Notes under the pieces: model-generated
What the model saw: only the letters and a program-made list of their open reading frames with translations
What the model was told of the DNA's origin: nothing
Databases searched by the model: none
DNA from: Deltaproteobacteria bacterium
GTDB taxonomy: Bacteria; Desulfobacterota; DSM-4660; Desulfatiglandales; B25-G16
Length of the DNA: 12,228 nt
Assembly: GCA_019308645.1 (NCBI GenBank)
Contig: JAFDHR010000032.1
Coordinates: 1-12,228 of the forward strand
Direction: 5' to 3'
Translations under genes and position numbers: made by a program
In this document: piece after piece, positions 1-5,978 of the stretch
Position numbering within the stretch: the stretch's first letter is position 1
Layout of the letters: every line of letters starts with the position of its first letter

Positions 1-2
1 TC

Positions 3-107
3 AAGGTGAGGGCAGAGGCTCTGCCACTGGTCCTTCCGCCAAAGGATGGTGCCTACCTGAGGGATCGTTTCCGTATGGCGCTATTGGGAGAAGATGCTAT
101 GGCTTGA
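3..107 (+). other. possible 3' end of an unidentified gene
   Basis: A frame open from the left edge ends in TGA at 105-107 and would encode a 34-residue C-terminus ending RFRMALLGEDAMA. It is the more protein-like of two open frames; the overlapping frame starting at base 2 is also open, to TAA at 158-160, so coding is not secure. The stretch looks richer in G and C than the IS that follows and contains a perfect GGCAGAG/CTCTGCC inverted repeat at 11-25, so it could instead belong to an RNA or repeat. I do not recognise the peptide. It ends 73 bp before the insertion sequence, so the IS did not cut this frame. Confidence 0.25.
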
Positions 108-180
108 TGCGCGGTATGAACCTGGCTGAAGCAAAAACTGGAAATTATCAATTGACGTAATAAATTAGGGTAAAACCTCA

Positions 181-204
181 ACAGCCTGTTGCCCAAACCC
201 AATT
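181..204 (+). repeat. left terminal inverted repeat of the IS
   Basis: These 24 bp, beginning ACAGCCTGTTGCCC, are repeated exactly in reverse complement at 1864-1887. The match ends sharply on both sides, which sets the element ends to within a base or so. Confidence 0.9.
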
Positions 205-249
205 GAATATCTAAATTATATACATTTTAATTATTTTATCATAATTTTA

Positions 250-278
250 TTGCTAATATGATAAACTTATTGTAAAAT
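250..278 (+). promoter_or_regulatory. possible sigma-70-type promoter of the transposase
   Basis: TTGCTA at 250-255 (four of six matches to the -35 consensus) and TAAAAT at 273-278 (five of six to the -10) are separated by 17 bp in an AT-rich leader inside the IS. Transcription would start near 285, about 25 bp before the transposase ATG. A GGAG at 300-303 is placed 8 nt before that ATG. Predicted by eye only. Confidence 0.4.
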
Positions 279-311
279 CATGGCTAATACAATATATATG
301 GAGTCTTCGCC

Positions 312-1553
312 ATGATGGGTTATCGATCATCTTTCCAGCATAAACTTTTTGTAGTGGGTTTTAATCTGGAAAAGCGCATTCGTAAAAATCATATTCTAAG
401 AAAGACCTTAGAGAAAATAGACTTTAATTTTATCTATAAAGAGGTAAAGGATAACTATGGAGACAATGGCAATGTCTCTGTTCCTCCTCCGGTTATCCTC
501 AAGATGATGCTCCTTTTAACCCTTTATAATGTTCGCTCTGAACGAGAACTTATGCTCACTATCCCAGAGCGCCTGGATTGGCTGTACTTTCTTGGCTATA
601 ACCTGGATGATGAGATCCCCAATCACAGTGTGTTAAGCAAGGCCAGATCCAGGTGGGGAGTCAAGGCATTTAAAAAATTCTTTGAGCGTATGGTATGGCA
701 ATGTGTAGAGGCTGGTTTAGTTGATGGCAGCAAACTTTTTATAGATGCCAGACTCATCGATGCAGATGCCTCCAATAACTCCGTGGTAGATACATACAGT
801 TTAAAGAAATATCTCAACAAAGGCTACAGGCAACTTGAGAAGCGATTAGATGAGGAAGTAGCTGAGAAAACAACCCCGGCCAACAGTCGATATATATCTA
901 CCACTGACCCTGATGCATCTGTTACCCGCCATAGTGGTGGCAAATCAAAACTGCGCTATAAGACACATAGGGCGGTAGATCCCGCTCATGAGGTAAACAC
1001 TGCTACCCATATAACCCCTGGCTCTGTAGATGATGGTGATGTTTTCAAAGAGATGATTGATATACATCAGAAAAATACTCAAAAGGCTGTTGTCACCACC
1101 GTAGTCGACAGCAAATATGGAACGATCAATAACTTTCTTCTCTGTCATGATTTGGGGATCAAGGCCCATATTCCTTCCTTAGAGAAGACACACAGGGGAT
1201 CAGGGCGACAAAAAGGGATCTTTCCCAAAGAGGCCTTTACCTATCACCCTGAAACAGACACCTTCACTTGCCCTGCAGACAATACCCTAAAAAGGCGAAA
1301 TTATAATAAAAAGAGAAACCACTATGAGTACAAGGCCCCTTCTGAAATATGTGCCCAATGTGAGATCAGAAAGCAGTGCACCCGCTCTAAGGATGGCCAA
1401 AGTCTAAAACGTCACATAAGACAAAATGAGTTAGATATCATGCTCACATATGCCCAAAGCCAAGAGGCCAAAAGGGATATCAAAACGAGACAACACTTAT
1501 CTGAGAGATCCTTTGCAAGGTCTAAAAGATATGGTTTTAAAAGGGCAAGATAG
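312..1553 (+). CDS. IS1182-like DDE transposase, ended by an in-frame amber codon
   Basis: This 413-residue protein catalyses cut-and-paste or replicative movement of the surrounding IS. The N-terminal part (about 50-125) resembles the DUF772 domain, with PPPVILKMMLLLTLYNVRSEREL. The DDE core follows: a first Asp in FIDARLIDADAS (about 145), the family stretch TDPDASVTRHSGGKSKLRYK (199-218), the second Asp in VVDSKYGT (266) and the probable catalytic Glu in RQHLSERSFARSKRYG (398). A cysteine cluster at 347-356 (CAQCEIRKQC) precedes the last catalytic block, as is common in this family. The start is ATG 312, 8 nt after GGAG. The frame stops at TAG 1551-1553, only 15 codons after the probable catalytic Glu, but the same frame continues open with recognisable family sequence (see next entry). 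The protein is therefore probably C-terminally truncated. Confidence 0.85.
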   Translation: MMGYRSSFQHKLFVVGFNLEKRIRKNHILRKTLEKIDFNFIYKEVKDNYGDNGNVSVPPPVILKMMLLLTLYNVRSERELMLTIPERLDWLYFLGYNLDDEIPNHSVLSKARSRWGVKAFKKFFERMVWQCVEAGLVDGSKLFIDARLIDADASNNSVVDTYSLKKYLNKGYRQLEKRLDEEVAEKTTPANSRYISTTDPDASVTRHSGGKSKLRYKTHRAVDPAHEVNTATHITPGSVDDGDVFKEMIDIHQKNTQKAVVTTVVDSKYGTINNFLLCHDLGIKAHIPSLEKTHRGSGRQKGIFPKEAFTYHPETDTFTCPADNTLKRRNYNKKRNHYEYKAPSEICAQCEIRKQCTRSKDGQSLKRHIRQNELDIMLTYAQSQEAKRDIKTRQHLSERSFARSKRYGFKRAR

Positions 1554-1787
1554 AGAAGGCTATGGAGAATGGCGATTCAGGACTTTCTCATAGCTGCCTT
1601 ACAAAATATCCTTGTTCTTGCCAATCACTCAAAGGGGGCAATATCAAAGAGCAATGCCCAGATAAGGCAATTTACACAGACTAATAGGGCTACATGGGCA
1701 AGTTTTTCCATGAGGTCATTTATTATAAACCTTGTCAATCAACTCATTTTGCCCTTTTCGTGGAAAAGACAGATCTGCGTGATTTAG
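1554..1787 (+). pseudogene. C-terminal remainder of the transposase after the amber codon
   Basis: Reading on in frame past TAG 1551-1553 gives 77 more codons to the next stop (TAG 1785-1787). They start RRLWRMAIQDFLIAALQNILVLANHSK, shown here only to mark the family: IS1182 and IS5-like transposases normally continue after the conserved Glu block with an aromatic residue, an RGL/RRLW motif and a helix of the type IQ..L..A.QN...L. The amber thus occupies a position normally held by Tyr or Trp, a single-base change away. An internal ATG at 1569 has no good Shine-Dalgarno sequence, so separate translation is unlikely. The last 40 or so residues are not recognisable. Confidence 0.7.
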
Positions 1788-1863
1788 TGTTTTTGACAAT
1801 AAGGTTTTTATTTGAAAACATGTTAAGCCCTGGCACCATTTTACCCTGTAACAGAGCCACAAG

Positions 1864-1887
1864 AATTGGGTTTGGGCAACAGGCTGT
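1864..1887 (-). repeat. right terminal inverted repeat of the IS
   Basis: An exact reverse complement of 181-204, ending CAGGCTGT. Beyond 1887 the sequence no longer matches the outside of the left end. Confidence 0.9.
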
Positions 1888-1987
1888 AAAATCATGACAT
1901 AAGGTATAGTATTAGCAGATAACCAACTGACATTATTATCGGTGAGCCCTAAGAAATCCAAGATATTTCATTATTCAGGATGACCTG

Positions 1988-2800
1988 TCATTGAATGATA
2001 AATCCAGCATAACCTACAACGTAGCTATAATCACCACTCACGTCTCCTGATGTGGCATAGGCTACCAAATTTGCCTTGGTTGCACCCAGTTCCTTAGCTG
2101 CTATCAGGGTTATTGTGGTTGGAATTACGCCGCACATAGATATGTTATTATCATCAACTGTCTCTAAAAGGCCAGCGGGATCCAAAGAACGGACCCTCTC
2201 TATTGCTAATTGATCTTTTTGTTTAGCGCTTTCCTGTGATTCATAGTGAGTCATATCTGTGCTGGCTATAATGAGAACAGGCCTACCGAATTTCTTTATA
2301 GCCCTGGCTATGGCTGTACCCATTTCTTCACATGTCTTAAAGTCAGCTCTGCCAAGAACAATTGGAACAAATTCAACATCAGCTTTGATATATTGAATAA
2401 AAGGTAATTGCACCTCAACAGAATGTTCTTGTATGTGGGCCTGATCATCAGCGCGTAACCACCTGGATTCTTCAATCAGAAGATTAGCCAGTTTTTCATT
2501 TATGCTAATATCACCCCATGGCATGCGCCAAACACCCTGTGCCATAACAGCAAAGGGTGCCCCAAGACCATGGTGATTAGGGCCCATAACTATTACTTCC
2601 TTGGTAATATCGGCTACGGCATAGACAGCTCCGGCAACATTGCCTGAGTACATATAACCGGCATGAGGAGATACTAGGGCCAATACCTTTTCTTTTTTTT
2701 GTTCACCTGTGGCAGGCTTAATCCTCGCAGAAATATCTTTTTTAAGATCCGCTTCTCTTCCAGGATAAAATTGATTGGCTACTGCTGGTTGACGTATCAT
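1988..2800 (-). CDS. amrB: AmmeMemoRadiSam system protein B (Memo family)
   Basis: This 270-residue cytosolic protein belongs to the Memo/LigB-like dioxygenase-fold family, found in prokaryotes beside or fused to AMMECR1 and radical SAM proteins. Its bacterial reaction is not established. Family motifs are all present: N-terminal IRQPAVANQFYPG, SPHAGYMYSG (His46), GPNHHGLG (His76-His77), EHSVEVQLPF (Glu125-His126), STDMTHY (Asp182, His185) and CGVIPT (Cys223). These match the metal-site residues of human MEMO1 (His49, His81, Asp189, His192, Cys244). I place the start at ATG 2798-2800, because the GTG three codons upstream (2807-2809) is part of the Shine-Dalgarno sequence GAGGTG, and MIRQPAVANQFYP is the usual N-terminus. 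The AMMECR1 and radical SAM partners are not in this window. The gene converges on the IS, 100 bp away. Confidence 0.93.
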   Translation of the reverse strand: MIRQPAVANQFYPGREADLKKDISARIKPATGEQKKEKVLALVSPHAGYMYSGNVAGAVYAVADITKEVIVMGPNHHGLGAPFAVMAQGVWRMPWGDISINEKLANLLIEESRWLRADDQAHIQEHSVEVQLPFIQYIKADVEFVPIVLGRADFKTCEEMGTAIARAIKKFGRPVLIIASTDMTHYESQESAKQKDQLAIERVRSLDPAGLLETVDDNNISMCGVIPTTITLIAAKELGATKANLVAYATSGDVSGDYSYVVGYAGFIIQ

Positions 2801-2806
2801 TTTAAT

Positions 2807-2812
2807 CACCTC
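2807..2812 (-). promoter_or_regulatory. ribosome binding site fixing the memo start
   Basis: Read on the minus strand this is GAGGTG, six bases before ATG 2800. It overlaps the GTG that would give a three-residue longer protein, which makes the ATG the better start. Confidence 0.75.
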
Positions 2813-2932
2813 GCTATAGGTTATTAGTTACGTATTACTCAATGCCATTACCTCAAACATAGTACTATTAATCGTATAGGTTATACTATATACGGCCATA
2901 AATTGCATTTTTGTATCAAGTGAGCCACTTTT

Positions 2933-2960
2933 TCCATTGTCCATTATCCCATAAGCCATT
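2933..2960. repeat. 7-bp-period degenerate tandem repeat, four units
   Basis: Four successive 7-mers begin at 2933, 2940, 2947 and 2954. The first two are TCCATTG and TCCATTA; the later two drift to TCCCATA and AGCCATT. The repeat lies in the spacer upstream of memo and downstream of cinA. Confidence 0.6.
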
Positions 2961-2978
2961 GAAATTCCAGCAAAGTAA

Positions 2979-3020
2979 ATCCCCTATGGGGATAACCAAG
3001 GCCTGGTCCTATGGGCCAGG
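2979..3020. repeat. two adjacent hairpins, each with a TAT loop
   Basis: ATCCCC (2979-2984) and GGGGAT (2988-2993) form a perfect 6-bp stem around TAT. CCTGGTCC (3002-3009) and GGGCCAGG (3013-3020) form an 8-bp stem with one G-U-type mismatch, also around TAT. They lie 41-82 bp past the cinA stop. On the minus strand neither is followed by a run of T, so they are not classic intrinsic terminators for cinA; they could still mark or protect a 3' end. Confidence 0.5.
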
Positions 3021-3060
3021 ATTTTATGCATTAACTACTGATACCTGTAAAACCCTACAG

Positions 3061-4275
3061 TCATGAAATTAGGGCTAACCTTAGTGTATTCAAGGCTATT
3101 ATTGCGCTTCTATTCTGAAGGGTAGGGATATCACCACCCATTGTCCAATCGTAGCTACCATTGACATTTTCACCTGAAACCACGACATGGGCATCTACTT
3201 TATATCCCTTTTCAGCCGCTTTTAGTGTTCCTAAAAGTGCTAAGCCAATTGAGCTGTTTCCCTCACGTTTGATTTTTTTAGCCAGAGACTCAGCTGTCTC
3301 CTTGTTAATTTCAAGATCATGGCCTTTCTTATTCAAGAAGGAAAGGATTTGTTCTTTTTTCCCTATCACAATACTTTTATGAAGCGGGGATAATAGTGAC
3401 CTTTGCAACCTCCCTGTTAGCTCCCCTCCTGAAAAGGTCTCTAAAACAGATAAGGTATCGCCTCTTTTATTGAGAAGATTTGTGACAACTCCATGGAGAG
3501 TGTCTTCGTTGATACCATAGACATTAATTCCTAAGCGTGATCTAATCTCTCGCTCGATTGGCCTGATAAGAACCTCGACCTCTCTTTCATTTTTTGCCCA
3601 GGCTGTTATCGTGATACTTATATCACCTGGTGAAGCTAAGATGCCGATAGTTGGATTAATAGTTTCCTTAATGAGATCTTTTATCTGGGTATCGACCTTG
3701 CTTTCGCCTATCCCTGTTACCTTGAGAGTTTTAGAGGAAATTAATTCCTGATCAAGTTGAAAACGTTTTTTAAGGTAAGGAACAACTTTTTTGTTAAGGA
3801 GATATTTTAGTTCTTTTGGCACTCCAGGAAGGGCAATAATTACCTTTGCTCCTTTTTCTATAATAAAACCGGGAGCTGTTCCTATTTCATTGGGAATAGG
3901 GGTGGCTCCATCAGGTATAAAGGCCTGCTTTCTATTGTTTTCTGGCATGCTATACCCAATGCGTTTAAAAATAGATTCGATTTGATCCATTAATTCCCTT
4001 ATAAATATAAGTGGAACACCTACCACATCGGCTATCGCCTCTCTTGTCAGGTCATCTTCTGTGGGCCCGATACCACCTGTAGTAATAACCAGATCGGTTC
4101 TATCCTGTGCCTGGAAAAGAACATCCTTTATTTGGGTATATGTGTCTCCTACGGTAGTATGAAAAGCTATGTTAACTCCGATAGAATTAAGTGTGCGAGC
4201 AATATAGGATGCATTGGTGTCTATTATCTGGCCATGTAAAAGTTCACTGCCGATAGTTACTATTTCACAATTCAT
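3061..4275 (-). CDS. cinA: CinA-family protein with intact N-terminal and degenerate C-terminal domain
   Basis: This is a 404-residue two-domain cytosolic protein. The N-terminal COG1058 domain (about 1-170, MoaB/MogA-like fold), which in characterised CinA proteins hydrolyses ADP-ribose and similar pyrophosphates, is well kept: EIVTIGSELLHGQIIDTNA (4-22), TTGGIGPTEDD (65-75), APGF (134-137) and LPGVPKE (149-155). The middle region to about 265 is normal. The C-terminal domain should be a nicotinamide-nucleotide amidase (PncC) with an AESCTGG motif, a G-x-V-x-YSNxxK segment and a TGIAGPGG loop. Here these read LETFSGG (278-284), SPLHKSIVIGKKEQ (296-309) and ALLGTLKAAEKG (346-357). The catalytic Ser and Lys/Tyr pattern is missing, so deamidase activity looks lost. 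The start is ATG 4273-4275, with only a weak GAGAG upstream. Identity is secure; the loss of activity is inference. Confidence 0.92.
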   Translation of the reverse strand: MNCEIVTIGSELLHGQIIDTNASYIARTLNSIGVNIAFHTTVGDTYTQIKDVLFQAQDRTDLVITTGGIGPTEDDLTREAIADVVGVPLIFIRELMDQIESIFKRIGYSMPENNRKQAFIPDGATPIPNEIGTAPGFIIEKGAKVIIALPGVPKELKYLLNKKVVPYLKKRFQLDQELISSKTLKVTGIGESKVDTQIKDLIKETINPTIGILASPGDISITITAWAKNEREVEVLIRPIEREIRSRLGINVYGINEDTLHGVVTNLLNKRGDTLSVLETFSGGELTGRLQRSLLSPLHKSIVIGKKEQILSFLNKKGHDLEINKETAESLAKKIKREGNSSIGLALLGTLKAAEKGYKVDAHVVVSGENVNGSYDWTMGGDIPTLQNRSAIIALNTLRLALIS

Positions 4276-4332
4276 GATGGCATGCTCTCATTTTTCTTTG
4301 CAAACTGTTACCCTAATATCTTTCTTTGTAAT

Positions 4333-4445
4333 AGTTCAGCCACAAAGACACTAAGTCACCAAGATTATTATATAATTCTTTAAATATCATTTTTAATAAG
4401 AGACAGAATCATTTCTTCGTGCCTTTGAGACTTGGTGGCTGAACT
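4333..4445. repeat. inverted-repeat element built of 8-bp units, copy A
   Basis: Arms of about 30 bp (4333-4362 and 4415-4445) are imperfect reverse complements around a 52-bp AT-rich centre. Each arm is itself periodic: GCCACAAA and GACACTAA (4339, 4347) then GTCACCAA (4355) on the left; CTTCGTGC, CTTTGAGA and CTTGGTGG (4415, 4423, 4431) on the right. The element sits between cinA and the NUDIX gene and resembles copy B at 7752-7877. Confidence 0.75.
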
Positions 4446-4457
4446 TATACCTTTCTT

Positions 4458-5075
4458 TTACAGTGAAGCAAACCGGGGATCTACTGATGTTCCAGTTAGT
4501 TTTGTTGTATAGTACCTATTAATTATATGTTTATCTGCTTCAAAGGCCATAGAAGGGAAAGGCCCTGAAAGGGGGAACCATTCTAATTTCACCATGTCAT
4601 CACCAGGTCGTAGGGTACCATTCATTTTATTTGCCAGCAGCACAATTACTAAGGTATGAAGGTCAGGTGAGAAAAAATTAGAAACAACACTGATAATGGA
4701 GATGATTTTTATAGAAAGGCCAGTCTCTTCCATTATTTCCCTATGGGCTGCAGATAGGAAGTCTTCATCAAACTCGATAAATCCACCAGGAAGGCTCCAT
4801 TTCCCTCCCATAAATACCTTGTTATCCCTCTCACCTAATAGTATCATGTCATTGTCAACAATTAATACGACGACTCCTGGGGAGGGATTTTGATAGAGAG
4901 TAAAACCACACCCCGGGCATATAAGCTTGGTATGCCTGAGTGTTGATGTGGAAATACATTGTGTGCCGCATACGGGACAATACCTAAATTTAGAAATTGT
5001 CCGGTTTCCTTTCCTATTATAGGTCTTAAATATTTGTCTTGTTTTCATTTCCTTTTTCATGAACATTAGGCTCAT
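4458..5075 (-). CDS. NUDIX hydrolase with N-terminal zinc ribbon
   Basis: This protein of up to 205 residues hydrolyses a nucleoside diphosphate linked to another group; the substrate cannot be told from sequence alone. Two CxxC pairs, CPVCG (33-37) and CPGCG (53-57), form a zinc ribbon like that of NADH pyrophosphatase (NudC). The NUDIX box is perfect, running from Gly98 to Leu120, with GFIEFDE then REIMEETGL; Glu113, Glu116 and Glu117 are the metal ligands. The C-terminal SQPWPFP-type signature of true NudC is not visible, so a NAD- or ADP-ribose-type substrate is only a guess. Several in-frame ATGs exist (5075, 5066, 5060, 5048) and none has a strong Shine-Dalgarno sequence; the protein may be 6-9 residues shorter than given. 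It lies upstream of cinA on the same strand, separated by repeat copy A. Confidence 0.88.
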   Translation of the reverse strand: MSLMFMKKEMKTRQIFKTYNRKGNRTISKFRYCPVCGTQCISTSTLRHTKLICPGCGFTLYQNPSPGVVVLIVDNDMILLGERDNKVFMGGKWSLPGGFIEFDEDFLSAAHREIMEETGLSIKIISIISVVSNFFSPDLHTLVIVLLANKMNGTLRPGDDMVKLEWFPLSGPFPSMAFEADKHIINRYYTTKLTGTSVDPRFASL

Positions 5076-5130
5076 TTATCTTACTACTTTCTATGCAGCA
5101 ATTCAAGAGTGGGAACAAGAAGAAATTATC

Positions 5131-5157
5131 TTGACAAAAAGGAGTACTCTATATAAA
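5131..5157 (+). promoter_or_regulatory. probable promoter of the yceD-rpmF-plsX operon
   Basis: A consensus -35 box TTGACA (5131-5136) is followed by TATAAA (5152-5157) at 15 bp spacing; TAAAAG at 5154 gives the usual 17 bp but a poorer -10. It lies in the divergent spacer between the NUDIX gene and yceD and would give a leader of about 50 nt. Predicted by eye. Confidence 0.5.
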
Positions 5158-5215
5158 AGCAAATCTTAATTATTAACGGTAGTTATAATAGTCAACTGTA
5201 CATTCTCAGACATAA

Positions 5216-5719
5216 ATGAAAATCAATTTGACAAAGATCCCTCCAGGGGGTAAAGAAATAGGTTTCTCACTTGAACCAGGATGGTGGAAAACAGATTTCG
5301 ATGAGGACCGGATCGTGGGTCTTGAAAGCCCACTTTCTGTCCGGCTTAAGATATACCAAACTGGCGAAAAGATAGTAGTAGATGGTCTTTTATCTGCCAG
5401 GTTGCTTTTGAGATGTGACAGATGTCTTGAAACTTTCAGTAAGGATGTAACAACAGATTTTAGGATATACTTGTCAATGTTTCCATTTAAAGGGGAAGCA
5501 GAGGTTGAACTATCAGAAAATGACCTTAACCTGGATTTCATTGATGATAATTTTTTGGACTCAGATCAGATAATAAAAGAGCAGCTTATTCTCAATTTAC
5601 CAATGAAGACTCTTTGTACGAAAGACTGCAAAGGGCTTTGCCCTATATGTGGATGTAATTTGAATACAACAACGTGTTCATGTCAATCACGTTATGAGAC
5701 ATTTGGAAATGTCAGTTGA
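5216..5719 (+). CDS. yceD: YceD/DUF177 family protein
   Basis: This 167-residue protein belongs to the DUF177 (YceD) family, whose members lie next to rpmF and are linked to 23S rRNA accumulation and ribosome assembly. The N-terminus MKINLTKIPPGG is typical. The family core LLLRCDRCLETF (64-75) has Cys67 and Cys70, and a second cysteine group follows at the C-terminus in CTKDCKGLCPICGCNL (134-149) with further Cys at 154 and 156, fitting a metal-binding tail. ATG 5216 is the only sensible start, since the codon before it is TAA; there is no visible Shine-Dalgarno sequence. The stop (TGA 5717) falls inside a 7-bp-period repeat, so the last residues may have been set by that repeat. It is first in the plus-strand gene run. 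Confidence 0.9.
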   Translation: MKINLTKIPPGGKEIGFSLEPGWWKTDFDEDRIVGLESPLSVRLKIYQTGEKIVVDGLLSARLLLRCDRCLETFSKDVTTDFRIYLSMFPFKGEAEVELSENDLNLDFIDDNFLDSDQIIKEQLILNLPMKTLCTKDCKGLCPICGCNLNTTTCSCQSRYETFGNVS

Positions 5720-5777
5720 TAATTGTCAGTTGTCTGCTGGGAAGAAGTGTCAACAATGACAAATGACCAATGACAAA
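5710..5777. repeat. 7-bp-period repeat in two opposed blocks
   Basis: The left block has TGTCAGT at 5710 and again at 5724, with drifted units TGATAAT (5717) and TGTCTGC (5731). The right block has TGACAAA at 5757 and 5771 around TGACCAA (5764). The two blocks are roughly reverse complements (TTGTCA against TGACAA), so they could pair. The left block includes the yceD stop codon; the right block ends 3 bp before the rpmF Shine-Dalgarno AAGGA. Confidence 0.7.
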
Positions 5778-5794
5778 ATTAAGGAAATTTCATT

Positions 5795-5977
5795 ATGCCG
5801 GTACCTAAGAAGAAAACATCAAAATCAAGAAGGGATATGAGGAGATCTCATCATCACCTAAAAGTGGCCACCATTTCATTTTGCCCTCAATGTCACGAAC
5901 CAGTCCTACCACATCATGTATGCATGAATTGTGGTACCTATAAGGGTGGGACAGTAATCAAAACAGAAGAGGGTTGA
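5795..5977 (+). CDS. rpmF: 50S ribosomal protein L32
   Basis: This 60-residue ribosomal protein has the invariant N-terminus [20 protein letters not shown] and a zinc ribbon with CPQC (30-33) and CMNC (43-46), the zinc-binding form of bL32. It binds 23S rRNA in the large subunit. The start is ATG 5795, with AAGGA about 9 nt upstream. The yceD-rpmF-plsX order is conserved in many bacteria. Its TGA stop (5975-5977) is one base before the probable CTG start of plsX, so the two are likely translated together. Confidence 0.97.
   Translation: MPVPKKKTSKSRRDMRRSHHHLKVATISFCPQCHEPVLPHHVCMNCGTYKGGTVIKTEEG
5968..5973 (+). promoter_or_regulatory. ribosome binding site pointing to a CTG start of plsX
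   Basis: AGAGGG lies inside the end of rpmF, 5 nt before CTG 5979. No comparable sequence lies before ATG 6000. Confidence 0.5.
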
Positions 5978-5978
5978 T

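Larger units (their letters stand above)
181..1887 (+). mobile_element. IS1182-like insertion sequence, 1707 bp
   Basis: The element is bounded by perfect 24-bp terminal inverted repeats (181-204 and 1864-1887) and carries one transposase frame in the same direction as the left end. Length, repeat size and transposase type fit the IS1182 family, which usually has one DDE transposase gene. The flanks (AAACCTCA on the left, AAAATCAT on the right) show no convincing target duplication; IS1182-type elements are variable in this respect. The transposase frame contains an in-frame TAG at 1551, so this copy may be inactive although both ends are intact. It lies downstream of the minus-strand memo gene and does not visibly break any neighbouring gene. 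Confidence 0.85.

Noticed and set aside
312..1787. Reading the internal UAG as pyrrolysine
   Set aside because: Transposases are not known pyrrolysine proteins in general, nrdR ends in UAG, and no pylT or PYLIS evidence is present; a nonsense change is simpler.
171..1891. TAAAA on both sides of the IS as a target duplication
   Set aside because: On the left it is 5 bp from the element end, so it is not at matching positions; no adjacent duplication was found.
1694..1897. A 67-codon frame overlapping the transposase tail and the right IS end
   Set aside because: It runs through the terminal inverted repeat, lacks a ribosome site and is in another frame from the transposase sequence.
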